A stretch of DNA of 64,000 nucleotides from assembly GCA_002205965.3 (NCBI GenBank), contig NADL03000055.1, positions 372,001 through 436,000 of the forward strand, given 5' to 3'. This DNA is from Kappaphycus alvarezii. Taxonomy: Eukaryota > Rhodophyta > Florideophyceae > Gigartinales > Solieriaceae. Shown here in pieces: positions 24,332 through 34,735 of this stretch. Under the pieces are notes generated by a model that was not told the DNA's origin, ran no database searches, and was given only the letters and a program-made list of their open reading frames with translations. A program made the translations under genes and the position numbers. Each line of letters opens with the position of its first letter. Within the stretch, counting starts at the first letter, position 1.

Positions 24332-24606
24332 GATGTCGGCATCGAAACAATGGGGTCAAGTTATTGCCGTATGAATCGCTGTGCTTGATGATGTACCAAA
24401 CGTTATATACAGCACTGTACTGTACATGCTCTACCGCATACGTCAAAGATAGGGATTTTCCTATGAAAAAAAGGGTAAATGGGATTGTGTTTGGGTGGTT
24501 CAGATAGTTAAAATGTTAAGTAAAAAGGGGCTGGCTCAATGCGAGTGGTCGATGGTTGAGGGCCCTGCGAATTTTCATTCAACACAACGATTGTTGTTTA
24601 CACTGC

Positions 24607-25412
24607 TTATTTTTTCTTATTTTTTCTTGTACTGTAATTGAACTTTTCAGCCGACTTCAAAAGTAGCTCGAAACTTGACCATTTAGCTAGCATGCGGCGT
24701 TGGATGTAGCCATCAACGCGGCATGTCGCTGAAGGAGAACCAGCACCTTGGGGTATAGGTCCATGGCTCGGCTGGCGATCGAACGTGCAACTTGCATGAT
24801 CAGAGAAAACGCATCGGGTGCCACCCTCTGAGAGTTGAGATTGGAACGGGAACGAGCCTGTTCCGGGGGCTAGGTAGTCCAGCCACAAACCCCTGGTATT
24901 ACGCAGTTTATCGCGTAGAACGCGTTTGAGCTTGTCAAAAGATTGAAGTTTCTCATTCTGAGATGAGAAGGGGACATTGGGTTCAAAAAGGTCAAATCAA
25001 AGTAGTCGGTGCCCAGCACCGGCCCTGTTATCTGGCCCCGTGTTGTGTGCACAATGGGGCGGGGTCTCATCAGCGGATTGTCTTGTAGCGAGGCCGAAAT
25101 CGTGCAAGGCACAGTGACCCAGTCGTCGTGGCAGTCAATCCGTTGAGAGCCATGCCTGCGGTAGACGATGTGATAGCCGTTGACGTGAAGGTTTCCGGAA
25201 ATCCGCTCGGAACCCCGGGCCCCGGGGGCCTGACAGAAGAATTTGAACCACACGGAGAAGTGCGTGTGCTGATTGCCGTCTCTAGCCTGCTGACGCAGAG
25301 CAGTGGATCCAACATTTGCTCACGGGAGTTTAAATGGAGCCAGGAACGCCTGCGTGCGATCATCGCCACGTGGAAACTCTTTGTGCACTGCCATGTGGAC
25401 TGCGTCAGTTGA
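24607..25412 (-). CDS. hypothetical protein, unrecognised
   Basis: Two consecutive minus-strand frames appear to form one gene. The upstream one (25253 to 24870) has a non-random composition, for example HVNGYHIVYRRHGSQRIDC, then DDWVTVPCTISASLQDNP. The downstream one (24888 to 24607) runs on with WLDYLAPGTGSFPFQSQLSE. They overlap by about 20 bp, so a single frame change would join them. The protein is rich in aromatic, Pro and Gly residues and lacks an obvious membrane segment. I cannot name a family. Confidence 0.35.
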
Positions 25413-26085
25413 TTTCATTTGCTAAGGTGTTTTGAGCAAGAGATCTTGAGCGAAAGCCTGTCGGAGGGCAGCACGAAGAATTACACTTGTTCAACGCCGC
25501 TTCGGTCTCTGCGTAATTGGCCAAGTCGGTCACTATGGACGGCAGTTATCGCTCTAACAGTTTATTTGTATGCGAGCTCGAAGCGAGGAATCGGCTGCGG
25601 CGATGTCCTTGGCTAAGGTGAGGCCGATTCCAAGGAGTGGCTTCTTGTCCTCGATCGGTCTCAAGGACAGATTGCGGTGCCGGACACTCCCTGCCTGTGT
25701 TCTCATGGCCAATACCATCTACTGGTCGAAGCAGTGAGCTCCTTGGTCTGTGCAAGGCGGCGGCAAGACCAGAAGGATGCACAACCTGCAGATTCAACGA
25801 AGTTTCGCAATTTTTGGAAGCAACGATTGCATGTACTGCAGTACATTACATGACGGCCTATATGAGCGGCTCTAGCTAGACAGCGTACGTGGATAGTACT
25901 GTAAAGTACAGTGTACTATACTTTTAGTAGCGTAGTGTCAGCGAGGGGGAGCGAGGAAGGTACAGTGAACGGGTACAAAAGCCGCCGGGATGCCGTTGCA
26001 GTCCCTATATAGGTTCGTCTTTTATCATTGGTGTAGAGTCCAAATATGCAACGTTGCAAAGTACTTACAATCAAGTTGGAATTGT
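25413..26085. other. intergenic, with a partial Copia-2-type LTR
   Basis: No gene supported. TACTGTAAAGTACAGTGTACTA lies at 25894-25915, a TACTGTAC-type cluster. The LTR fragment at 25925-26007 follows it directly. Confidence 0.4.
25925..26007 (-). repeat. fragment of a Copia-2-type LTR (outer 80-90 bp only)
   Basis: GCGTAGTGTCAGC, then GGGAGCGAG, and a CGGGATGC-x-GTTGCAGTCCC end are shared in order with 47699-47784, the U5 side of the Copia-2 5' LTR. Homology stops at GCAGTCCC, after which this copy reads TATATAGG. The remaining 350 bp of the LTR are absent. Confidence 0.65.
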
Positions 26086-26359
26086 GACTAAGGCCCTTTC
26101 TACGCAGGGACTGACAAAACAAAATTTGTCCAAAAAACCCACACTATATTGGGAATTCCCCATTTTTGGGGAAGTACGCCCGCTGTCGACAAAGACAACT
26201 TTGTTCCCAAGAAGTTGGGGTCGCAAAGAAGGCGACCCCAAGGAAAGGACAGGGTCAACCCCACTTTTTCGCGGGAATGGGAGACATTCTTCATCGTTGC
26301 GAAGCAAGCTCGCGACTTGCATTGCAGCCATAGTTCCATTAATTGCCGACGAAAGATGA

Positions 26360-27514
26360 TACCGCAATGGCTGCAATTGCCGCACAACAATCGAATGCAG
26401 CCGTTCCAATTTTGCTGAAGTCCGATGGCGCAGCGGAACTCCTGGTCACGCTTGGAGCCGTGAACGAAACTTGAAATCGTGGCTCACGAGCTATGGGCTG
26501 TCCCCTAATTTCCGTGATTCGTCATCCTGGCGCAGCCTATTCCGTGTTTCTCACACCATGTTATGCAACTACGCAACGCCCTTCGTCCCTATTTGGAGCG
26601 AGCACCGACGAACTACAGACAACCGTTAAGCTCAGAGCTGAGAACTGCTGCTTTTCTCATGTACGCAGGGGGACTTGTGAAAAGACAGCCTGCCAGCTTG
26701 GCATTGGTGCCAGCTCATATGCACTGCTGCGGGAGGCTTCGTTGGTATTTGTGACATATTTAGTCATGAACTACAGTTCCCGACAAGCGAAGAAGATGTA
26801 GCGAAGTCATGCGTGGTTTCGAGGGAATCCGAGGCTTGCCGTACTGCGTCGGAGCAATCGATGGGACGCATGAAGTGGCTTCGTGCCCAAACGAGCAGTA
26901 CTATGAGTACAGATGTTACAAGGGGTATCCAAGTGTGGTCATCTTTGCTGTAGCTACCTCTAAACGGAAGTTTATATACGCAGACATCGGTCGACCGGGC
27001 GTTCTCGGTGACTCCAAATTTTCCCGCTCGTCATTGAAACGGAACATAGACAAAGGTGTGTGGCTTGGAAATGCAATACCGAGTTTGACAATTTCTGAAG
27101 TTGATGTAAGGCCATACTTGATTGGGGATTGTGCCTTTTCCCTCGACCAGAACATGATGAAACATCCTCACAAAGGGAACAGGGATTAATCCTATACTGA
27201 AAACGTGGGACTCTATTGCCAGTCAGACGAGGAAACCAATCGAGTGCGCATTCGGAATGTTGAAATAGGTTCCACGCCCTTAAAGAAGGAATACGCCTTC
27301 ACCATGAGGACGACATTTCAAGGTTTTGCCTGGCTTGTATGATTATACACAACATGGGGATCGATGAAGGGGATTTTGAAGACTCATTCCTACCTCAAGA
27401 TGAAGAAGTTGACGATGAAATTATTTCTGCAGAGAGTAACGCAGGTAAGCGTCAAAGGGATGCCCTACTTTATTACGTCATCAACAAGTTATCAGAGAAC
27501 GAGAATACTGTCTA
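26360..27514 (+). pseudogene. Harbinger (DDE_Tnp_4 / HARBI1-like) transposase
   Basis: The best part is an open 126-codon stretch at 26809-27189. It has GLPYCVGAIDGTHEVA with the first catalytic Asp, YKGYPSVVIFAV, a G-R-P-G-V-L-G-D-S block and YLIGDCAFSLDQNMM with the second Asp. The third acidic motif comes in the next frame as IECAFGMLK (E, normally 'EraFGrLK'), then RFHALKEGIRLHHED and IHNMGIDEGDFED. N-terminal parts (26360-26800) are recognisable (FRVSHTMLCNYATPF) but in several frames. Family role: cut-and-paste integration with 3-bp targets. Frame breaks at about 26470, 26800 and 27190 make this copy inactive. Confidence 0.75.
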
Positions 27515-28280
27515 AAGCTTATCGACCAGACGTTCCAGCACATTGCGCAATTTGGCCTTCTCGACGTTTCCCTTCTGAATCTCGCTAATAAGCTGGGAAT
27601 GACGTTCGTCCTGAGATTGAATAAAGGATTCTATCAGAGCCGTATGACTGAGTTTAACACGCTTCCGGGAACTGGAGAGCGGAGCGTCACTGATGAGGCT
27701 AGCGTCCTCCGTGGACAGCACGGCGGGAGGGTCGTGGCGCGCTTTGCCTTTTTCTAATTCGTGCATCCTTTCGAAAAACTCAGGAGTGTTGAAAAGACCA
27801 TCAATCGTCCGCGTCCCGTCCTGACTCGGAGAGCTAGGCGACAAAAGAGGTACTCCTGTTTGATTCTTGTGAACTTCCTTCTGCCATGCCTTGGCAGACC
27901 GGTTTATTCCGTGCTCCGCTTCATCTAACATGATAGCCTCAGCAAAGACGTCCTTTCAGGACTTTTTCTGCTTCTTCCGGTCACCATACCCAGCTTTTGC
28001 CATCATGTCAAACAGAATGTTGACAGTATCATTGTCGTGATGTGCAGTGTCTTTAGGCGCCTTTGTTACTGGATCCGAACAAATGTCTTGACGATGCAGG
28101 CGGCCTCATCGTTGATGTCGGTTGGGAAACAAGAACTTCTGATGCGGAATTGTAGTGCATATGTGCTCTGGGAGGACTTCCAGTAATCCTAGAGCTATCA
28201 ACAGCATCGCGTTGTGTGAGTTCTTCCGCCATGATTGTTTGGTTCTGGATTGCGGAGTTTTTCGTTGTTGAAGGTGTCAA
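27512..28280 (-). pseudogene. Harbinger partner protein (Myb/SANT-like accessory type)
   Basis: Read from 28280 down. The first frame begins MTPSTTKNSAIQNQTIMAEE and the second, from 27931, runs 139 codons to 27512. That second frame has SRKRVKLSHTALIESF, then IQSQDERHSQLISEIQKG and a C-terminal amphipathic helix. PIF/Harbinger elements usually carry such a second protein, which imports the transposase and binds DNA. No clear Trp triplet of a Myb repeat is visible in the surviving part, so the assignment rests mainly on position. The two pieces are separated by stops near 27950. Confidence 0.45.
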
Positions 28281-28306
28281 TAGAAGATATGTAGGGGAAT
28301 AAGTAT

Positions 28307-30526
28307 CTATTCACGTGATAAACATTCCTTGAGCCGGGAAATGGCGGCACCGTTAGTGTTTGTGAGGTGTTTGGGTTTGGTTGCCATTTGGCAGCAAGCC
28401 CTTTCTATGGCATGTCCCAAGGGATTTCTACACCAAAAGAAGACAGGATATTGTCCACAGCGAATGCAGAAAATGTCCATAGGACAGTTTGGCACATCAC
28501 CGTGTCCATTTCTGCAATTGAGTAAAATCCGGTGTAGAAAAGGTCTAAGCTCTGCGTGTTGCGGTGCGCGACAAATTACGGATGCTGCACATGTTGACCA
28601 GATTGAGTAGCTAAGCTTCTGATACAGGCGAGTCTTCACTCCCCCAGTCGAGCATCCGCTACGAGACGCTACTGCTGCCGCGTATGTCTCTATAACCTTG
28701 GATGTTTCTAAAGAGGGTGTTCCTAACGAGTCGAAGGCTAGTGGTACAAAATCCCATCCTAGCCTTGATCGTCCCGGCATTGCCTCGCCTGGAATCGCTG
28801 CCACTTTCGTAGCTAAGTCTCTCTTCTTCCGCTTTCCTGCTGCGTTTGCAACAGCTCGCGCTTCTCGTGCTGCCATTGACTTATAGCTCTCTTGGAACGG
28901 GGATGATACAGTCACGTCATACGCCACTGGGAGAGGGGACTGGGTGTTTGTTGCATCAGACCTTGGGTACACCAGAATGCTCGCGGGTCGCGCGTTCAGT
29001 CCAGGAAGTAGGTACTTCACTTCGTATTGAACGCTGACTCCTGCTGCCTTGAACAGCTCTCGGCCAAGTACCTTTACCACCGCTGTGTGACGGTTGGTCC
29101 ATCCGAGACCTTTGTTGCATAAGTCTGCTGCATGGTCTCCTAGAGCGTCCATGGGCCTGTGGCACTCCGCGCACCGCAGCGGAGCAGTGTCATCAAATAC
29201 GGGCACTCCCAGATGGCGACGGAGCATTACTGTCCACATCTCGTCGTACGTTCGGTTGACCGCAGACGGATGCGCAGTCAGGAACGCTGCTGCAGGCGTC
29301 CCCATGTATGCTTGGCGGCGAATCCTTCGCCGAATATCTTCTTCCGAGTGCGTTGCGGGGTTGGGGAATCTCGCCCATTCATCATCCTTCCAGAAGGACT
29401 TTGCTGCCGACTCGCACCAGGCTCGATATAGAACGTTGTGTGGATTATCGGGCTTGGCAGCAAGGCTGGCCGCTGTCAGTGCTTCTGGAAGACTGCCTTG
29501 TTCGTTCGGAAAGGATGCTTGGAGCTGTCGTACAAAGTCCCGAAGGTGTCCATCCGCTTCCGCGTACCTATACTCACGGTGTTCTAACGCATCGGGCTCG
29601 TCAGGGCATCGCAGTTGCTCGGCTTCAATAATGCTCGCCGCATACGCTGCGATATTGAGCGTCGCAACAGGTGTGAAGCCATGGCCGCCATATCGCAGAG
29701 GTAAGGATACCTGCTGTCGAACTGCACCGGTCATCGGCACATTATTGGAGCGCGAGTAGAATTCCAACTGTTCTTCATCAAATCTCATTGCAATGGCAGT
29801 GGACACATCCGGCGGCGTTAGCTTCACCACATGTTGAAGCTTGCATGCCGAGGCACATACTCGGTGAAGATGAAACCGAGTACGAGCGTCTCCGATACCG
29901 TCGATCAGCGATAAAGTGTTCTTACAGCCGCTGATTTTCTCATTGAGAAAGTTTTCCATGAATTGGGGCGTTCCAATCGGGGCGCCGAGGAGGTCGATGC
30001 CTTCAGTGGAAAAGTTATCTCTAGGGAAGCGGTGCAATAGTGGCGATGTACGGTTGTCAGGCTGGCGCGGCCAGAAGAGACGTGTTTTCGCCGGGTTCAA
30101 ATGCAATCCGTGATCGGGTCCCCTGGCACTGAGGATCTGGATTGCTTTGTCGAGCTCCGTATGAGTGCCTATGAGGGTGCAGTCATCGGCATACCATCTG
30201 TGTAGACTGAGCTGAGTTCGCCCGGCAATTTCTGTTGCTAATGGATGCACTACAAGGGAGAACATGAGCATACTTGCCGGGTCCCCTTGTTGCATCCCTT
30301 CTTGGCTAGGGATGTCTTGTGCAGACGCCACAGGCAGAATTAGCGAAGGCTTGTTGCGAGCGTACACCATGTTCAGAAAACGACATAGCGATGGTACCTT
30401 GGTCGGCAGCAAGTTTATCATGCGCTGTCTGGAGAACCGATTGAAGGCATTATGTGCATCCACGGACACTAGTGCGTACTCTTCCTTGTTGCCCTGGCAC
30501 TGTACCAATCTCCTTGCATCGTGCAC
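28307..30526 (-). CDS. non-LTR reverse transcriptase with C-terminal REL endonuclease
   Basis: A fully open 739-codon frame lacking only its N-terminus. RT motifs in order (numbered from the local Met): first catalytic Asp in SVDAHNAFNRFSR (about 21-33), EGMQQGDPASM (76-86) and the catalytic WYADD at 111-115. After a thumb-like region with LRYGGHGF (277-284) comes a zinc knuckle with C452, C455, H465 and C470. Then comes a restriction-like endonuclease: NRHTAVVKVLG, YEVKYLLPG, RPASILVYP (513-521) and YDVTV (536-540, catalytic Asp likely). A Cys-rich tail ends the protein. This arrangement belongs to the older, REL-bearing class of non-LTR elements (R2/NeSL-like), which nick a target and prime RT there. 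The start given is only the first Met after the insertion. Confidence 0.85.
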   Translation of the reverse strand: MHDARRLVQCQGNKEEYALVSVDAHNAFNRFSRQRMINLLPTKVPSLCRFLNMVYARNKPSLILPVASAQDIPSQEGMQQGDPASMLMFSLVVHPLATEIAGRTQLSLHRWYADDCTLIGTHTELDKAIQILSARGPDHGLHLNPAKTRLFWPRQPDNRTSPLLHRFPRDNFSTEGIDLLGAPIGTPQFMENFLNEKISGCKNTLSLIDGIGDARTRFHLHRVCASACKLQHVVKLTPPDVSTAIAMRFDEEQLEFYSRSNNVPMTGAVRQQVSLPLRYGGHGFTPVATLNIAAYAASIIEAEQLRCPDEPDALEHREYRYAEADGHLRDFVRQLQASFPNEQGSLPEALTAASLAAKPDNPHNVLYRAWCESAAKSFWKDDEWARFPNPATHSEEDIRRRIRRQAYMGTPAAAFLTAHPSAVNRTYDEMWTVMLRRHLGVPVFDDTAPLRCAECHRPMDALGDHAADLCNKGLGWTNRHTAVVKVLGRELFKAAGVSVQYEVKYLLPGLNARPASILVYPRSDATNTQSPLPVAYDVTVSSPFQESYKSMAAREARAVANAAGKRKKRDLATKVAAIPGEAMPGRSRLGWDFVPLAFDSLGTPSLETSKVIETYAAAVASRSGCSTGGVKTRLYQKLSYSIWSTCAASVICRAPQHAELRPFLHRILLNCRNGHGDVPNCPMDIFCIRCGQYPVFFWCRNPLGHAIERACCQMATKPKHLTNTNGAAISRLKECLSRE

Positions 30527-30530
30527 AATG

Positions 30531-32361
30531 ACCCCCTATCAATGAGGGGGGATCTCTGAAAGAGCCAATAGTTTCCGGGCAACGAGCTCCTCTCGTGAAA
30601 TATATTTAGTCATACGTTAGTGAGCATCAAAAAATAAAAAGATAAATAAGACGAAATATGATAAATCATTTATTCACTCAGTACGTGGGATACCGGCACC
30701 CAAGTCAATACTCAATGATTACAGTTGATGCAGAAGACGCGGTCAATTTGGAAATGACTCAGTCATTCCCAAAAAGACCGCCTCACCCAAAGGTAAAACC
30801 CGTATACTACCACATCACTCACCGGTTGCCCACATTGATCGCCTAACAACACACGGGATCATGACCACACCCTCCCAATCCCAATTCCCCTCACCGAGCC
30901 CCCTGCCCCAGTGCCTAGCCAAAACCATGCAACAAACGCCCTCCAAATTTTAGCGGATATCACCGTGGAGCGCGACGCACAACTCACCACTCTCTGACGA
31001 CCCCCCCACAGGTGAGGAGTCCACGTCCCCTGCCCATTATTCGATGTTTCTATGAGGCAGGAGGATCCAAAGCCATTCATGACATCACTAACTTTGACGC
31101 ATCGGAGTTCAGCACGGTATGGGGCAGCATATCAGACATGGTCAACGAGAACTACAACGTCGGGCCAGTCGAAAATCACAGTACAGTGGAAATGATATGC
31201 TACTCATGATGGTCACTACCCTCAAGTACAGAGGGGCATGGGAAATTGTGGCTAAAGTGTTGGCTTGAAGGGCCCAACGTTTGAAAAGATGATGACCAAG
31301 TTTATCGACATCGTCAGCAAGCCTCTATATATGGGGTTGGTCGAACGAAATGTGTCTTTATTTCCGTTTGGTGATTTATTACGGGATGGGAAGAGGTTTA
31401 GGCATTTTCCAGCTGCAAGATACGCAAGAGATGTAACGTTTCAACAAGCAAACCGGCCGAGCGGTAACATCCAGGAAGGCAAGGTGTACTTCAGTGGTAA
31501 GCATAAATTGTACGGTTTCAAGGTCGAGGTTAGCGTCCTCTCCAACAGTCTCGCTGTGAACTGTACAAAGCGTTACCCAGGGTCTGTTTCAGATCTTGAG
31601 ATTTTTCAGCGCAACGTCGACTTTCATAAATCAGCTCTTAAGAAATCCACTGCTGAACGATGCATCCAAGACATTGGGCCGCTTTCTGGGGGGTATCCGG
31701 AGCTCTGGGCAGTTTTGATGAATGAAGGGTATCAGGGCGCCGCTGAGATCACGAGAGCTATCACGCCTAAGAAAAAGCCAAGGAATCGGTCGTTGTCAAG
31801 AGAAGAAGAGGGTGGGAATAGCAGAATTGCGTCAGATAGGATTATTGGGAAAACATTTTCGGGAGGCTTTGTATGCTATGGGGGTAATTGGGACAAAGTG
31901 GCGCTGGAAAGAGGACCGATACGATTCTGTATTTGAGCTTTGTGCTGCTCTTACCAACGTCCAAATTCAGATGCATCCTCTCCGGTCTGAGGATGGGACG
32001 CATCACAGGCGTGTAAAGAAGAGGCTGTACTCGATCGGGGAGGAAATCTGCAGGAAGCGCCGTCGTGTGCAGGAGCGGTACCGCACTAAACAGTGTAGAC
32101 GCATTGAATTACAGTTCCGTAATGTTGATTTTAATGAACGAGAGGTCGAATCTGAGTAGTTATTTGAATAGAATTCGTTGAATTTGTTTCTGAATATCTG
32201 ACCCAATCATTTAGGAAATTATTTTTTACCATAGAATAACGCATAGTGATTTATTTATCATCCCATCTTCACATGCTGTGGCTTACTACATTACCTTTTT
32301 ATTAGTAAATTTTCAGTGACTAAATCGTTGAATAATCACCCAGTCTTTGGGGGAGAGACCT
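30531..32361 (+). mobile_element. DDE_Tnp_4-type DNA transposon inserted in non-LTR copy A
   Basis: The ends are set by the interrupted RT frame. AATG at 30527-30530 and again at 32362-32365 is the target duplication, so the element is 1,831 bp. Its left end is ACCCCCTATC and its right end, read inward, AGGTCTCTCCCCC; any terminal inverted repeat is short and imperfect. A local hairpin, CCCCCTATCAATGAGGGGG, lies right at the left end (30532-30550). Confidence 0.7.
31012..32159 (+). pseudogene. DDE_Tnp_4 superfamily transposase (type different from the 26-kb copy)
   Basis: An N-terminal piece (31012-31209) reads IHDITNFDASEFSTVWGSI. The catalytic core is in 31265-31936: RYARDVTFQ (first Asp), VYFSGHKLYGFKVEV with an added K after G (FSGKHKLYG), YPGSVSDLEIF (second Asp) and AVLMNEGYQGA. 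The C-terminal part continues in another frame (31722-32159) with WRWKEDRYDSVFEL and MHPLRSEDG. The motif style, with 'SGKHKLYGFK' and 'DKGYQGA'-like blocks, is that of DDE_Tnp_4 proteins common in algae and oomycetes. Frame changes near 31210 and 31850 break it. It probably came in as an active copy because the host RT frame is otherwise intact. Confidence 0.7.
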
Positions 32362-32484
32362 AATGGAATCCAGTCCGCAGGGCACGCCATTGGCCACTTG
32401 CAGGGTGTAAGATATTCTCTCTTGTCTTTCAGTGCTTTTGGTAGAAGCACCTTTGTTACAAGTCTCCTCAGGGCTGTCCCAATG

Positions 32485-33294
32485 TCAATGGCCTCCTTTC
32501 CACATCAAAGTCCAAGTGAGACTGTCCGAGCACAAGCGATGACAACAGAATCGTGGTAACTGTCCGAGCACAAGCGATGACCACAGAATCGTAGGTAACT
32601 GTCCGAGCACAAGCGATGACCACAGAATCGTGGGTAGCGCAATCCACGGCTTGACTTGAGAATGTAAAATAGATGTCGGTAAAACTGATATTGTTGTACT
32701 GAAAGGAAATTGATTAAGTTTCACGAGACATGTAATTGCTTCATTCGACACTCGGCCAACTTTATGGTCGAGTGAAACTACTTCTGCGCCTAAGCTGGTG
32801 TGGACAGAGGCGGTCAATCGAAGCGTTCGGGGTGAGAAACCAACTTGTTGTCGCAACAAGGCATCCAGGGCAGAATTAGCACGCTCCTTTGTAAACCCAT
32901 CGGCAGGGTTCTGATCCGTCGGAATCCACGAAACTTCTGTTATCTCACGACGCTCGTAGCACTGGCGCAACACACGGAGATCAATAAGGAGGCGCTTCTT
33001 AGTGTTGTTAATCGAGACGATACAGTCGTAGAGGCTGCGGCTATCAGTGTAGATCTCGACGGGGACGTGTGAGTTCATGAGAGACTGGATTGCGAGACGT
33101 ATAGTAGAACAGACGTCAAAACCGTACACCATGGCGAGAAGTTCTGCTGCTAGGACACTGCGGGTCACGCGTCTGTCCTTGGTGCTTCCGTAGTGAATGG
33201 TGTTTGCAGCACCAGAGGCGTCCATGAGAAGCATGATAAAGCCGAGCTGCGACGAGAAGTCGACATTAGTTGCAAACCCTTCATCGACAAACAC
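32485..33294 (-). CDS. Copia-3 RNase H domain (partial, open)
   Basis: A 269-codon open frame whose first 150 residues are RNase H: LLMDASGAANTIHYG (first Asp), RSVLAAELLAM (Glu), EIYTDSRSLYDCI (Asp), SWIPTDQNPADGFTK (last Asp). The enzyme removes the RNA template during cDNA synthesis. The C-terminal third reads into the tandem repeats and then into non-element DNA, so the annotated stop is probably not the original one. The start is also not original, because RT should precede it in the same polyprotein. Confidence 0.75.
   Translation of the reverse strand: MFVDEGFATNVDFSSQLGFIMLLMDASGAANTIHYGSTKDRRVTRSVLAAELLAMVYGFDVCSTIRLAIQSLMNSHVPVEIYTDSRSLYDCIVSINNTKKRLLIDLRVLRQCYERREITEVSWIPTDQNPADGFTKERANSALDALLRQQVGFSPRTLRLTASVHTSLGAEVVSLDHKVGRVSNEAITCLVKLNQFPFSTTISVLPTSILHSQVKPWIALPTILWSSLVLGQLPTILWSSLVLGQLPRFCCHRLCSDSLTWTLMWKGGH
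32502..32536 (+). repeat. inverted repeat, left arm of Copia-3
   Basis: 34 of 35 bases match the reverse complement of 37321-37355. Its inner half (CTGTCCGAGCACAAGC) is also the first copy of a 38-39-bp tandem repeat at 32522-32636. Confidence 0.85.
32522..32636. repeat. three tandem copies of a 38-39-bp unit
   Basis: Copies start at 32522, 32560 and 32599, each with CTGTCCGAGCACAAGCGATG followed by A-C-[AC]-ACAGAATCGT. On the minus strand the unit is open and in phase with the RNase H frame, giving repeated PTILWSSLVLGQL. The repeats may lengthen the C-terminus or lie in the 3' untranslated region. Confidence 0.85.
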
Positions 33295-33599
33295 CGCAAC
33301 AAGTAGTGTCTGAATGTCTAGAGGACAAAATTGAGTCCGCGGTAGGGCTCTTCAAGACAGCGCCGGATGTGGCGGTTCAAAAATCTTGCCGCCTTTTTGT
33401 CAGGTGTTGTAGACTGAGACGCAAAAGAGAATGCGTAGCTGACATCTGGGCGACAGACTGCAGCGACATATGCACCCCTTGCGCGTTAGGCCACGTACTC
33501 GTCCTTACTGACACAGTTTTCGTCGATAACAGACAGGCGTTTGATATGGTCAGGTTGTGTGATACTGTACACGCCCTCCTGTAATGAGATCACAGCCTC

Positions 33600-34130
33600 A
33601 TTGAAGCGACCTTACCACCCTCAACCAGCATGTCACTCGGCTTACAATCAAATGACTTAGATCTGTGTCCTCGAGATTCATGAACTCGCCATTTCCTGCA
33701 TTTGCAGTGTCATCGGTCTGTAAGCACGTCATACCCCTCGCCCTATCTCTCTCTACGGTTTGAGTGACAAACTGCCTGGGATCGTGAGGAAGCAGACGTC
33801 GTGGATGGCGGCTTTCATGTGAAGGCGATCCTCATGGTGTTTGTGATAGGCTCGGAACCAGTGCACACAAGCCTCGGGCAGTCCATACGCGTCGGTTAAT
33901 GCGAAGCAGAGTTCCTCTGAGAAATTGAGGCAGGGAGGTGGGCGGACATACATATGGCGATTCGCAGGGTAGCCGATTGTACATAGGCCTGAGATACATC
34001 CCGAGTGAAAAAGCGTAGGACGACTCGGAAGCACAGCAGGCGAGGAGGAGTCGCAGTGACGCACGCTGACAGTCGGTGCGGGTGAGGAGTCCGTGGCCCT
34101 TATCGTTTAAGGCTTGTACCACGACGTGAT
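33600..34130 (-). pseudogene. Copia-3 reverse transcriptase fragment
   Basis: Only the central part of RT is recognisable: RHMYVRPPPCLNFSEELCFA, then LTDAYGLPEACVHWF and HMKAAIHDVCFL, across two overlapping frames. The first catalytic region (D-[IV]-x-x-A-[FY]) should lie just upstream but is not clear. Downstream, toward 33294, the YVDD-type motif was not found, so RT is truncated or badly shifted. Confidence 0.6.
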
Positions 34131-34735
34131 TTTACGAAAGCATCTGGTCTTCCCTTCGTTCTTGATAAGGTCAATATACGAGAACCGTACACACCATGAC
34201 AATATCAGCATGAACCTTGGAACTGGGGTAAACACCCATCGGGACATGAGTCCGTCTATTTCCTTCTTCTTGACTCCGTAAAGCGCTCATTGGTGACCGC
34301 GGATGCTAGAAATGTGGAAATGATGGAACCATGCACGGCAGGGGGCGGTGGTGCAGAGTTTCGGCGTGTGTCAGAGTTCTTCGTGCTATCAGTAAAGAAT
34401 CGTTTGACAACTGAGAGCGGAACTTGGTTGGTCCGTGGGGTAGAAGTACCGTGCACGTTTCCCCTTCGGTTCCCAAAAGCTTAAATGGACCATCCCAGGT
34501 GTCTGATTTTGTCCGGTAGACCAGAACCGCGGAACCAATCGGAGCTTCGCGTGTCTCAGAGGTGTTGGGCCATTACGTGTGCGAAGTGCGGATGATACTT
34601 GACGCTTGGCAAAGTACCGAGACATTTTTTCAGTAGCTTTTCGAACGGCCATTGCTCTTTGGTACATGGATGGCGTCGGCGGGTCAGTCGGAAGACCGAG
34701 GCGGGGCAAGGCACCATATACGAGGAGGGTAGGAA

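Larger units (their letters stand above)
26090..28280. mobile_element. PIF/Harbinger-type DNA transposon with two convergent genes
   Basis: A transposase on the plus strand and a second, transposon-type DNA-binding partner gene on the minus strand meet tail to tail near 27512. This two-gene layout is typical of PIF/Harbinger elements. A possible left end is CTAAGGCCCTTTC at 26088-26100: TAA would be the usual 3-bp target and GG the usual terminus. No matching right end was found; the non-LTR copy A begins only 27 bp beyond the partner gene's start and may have displaced it. Confidence 0.65.
28281..32491 (-). mobile_element. REL-type non-LTR retroelement, copy A (split by a DDE transposon)
   Basis: On the minus strand the RT coding sequence runs 32491 to 32362, is cut by a 1.83-kb transposon, and resumes at 30526 for 739 codons to 28307. 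Removing the insertion and one copy of AATG restores an unbroken RT frame across the junction. The 5' end is missing: the sequence starts inside RT at the point equivalent to 37731 of copy B. An 89-bp stretch (32403-32491) is about 94% identical to 37643-37731. Confidence 0.8.

Noticed and set aside
29094..29759. 221-codon plus-strand open frame
   Set aside because: It is the antisense shadow of the well-supported non-LTR RT/REL protein.
30532..30550. CCCCCTATCAATGAGGGGG as a transcription terminator
   Set aside because: It sits at the very end of an inserted transposon in a eukaryotic genome; better explained as an element-end hairpin.
32403..32491. 89-bp repeat as an LTR of Copia-3
   Set aside because: It encodes reverse transcriptase of the non-LTR family in frame on both sides.
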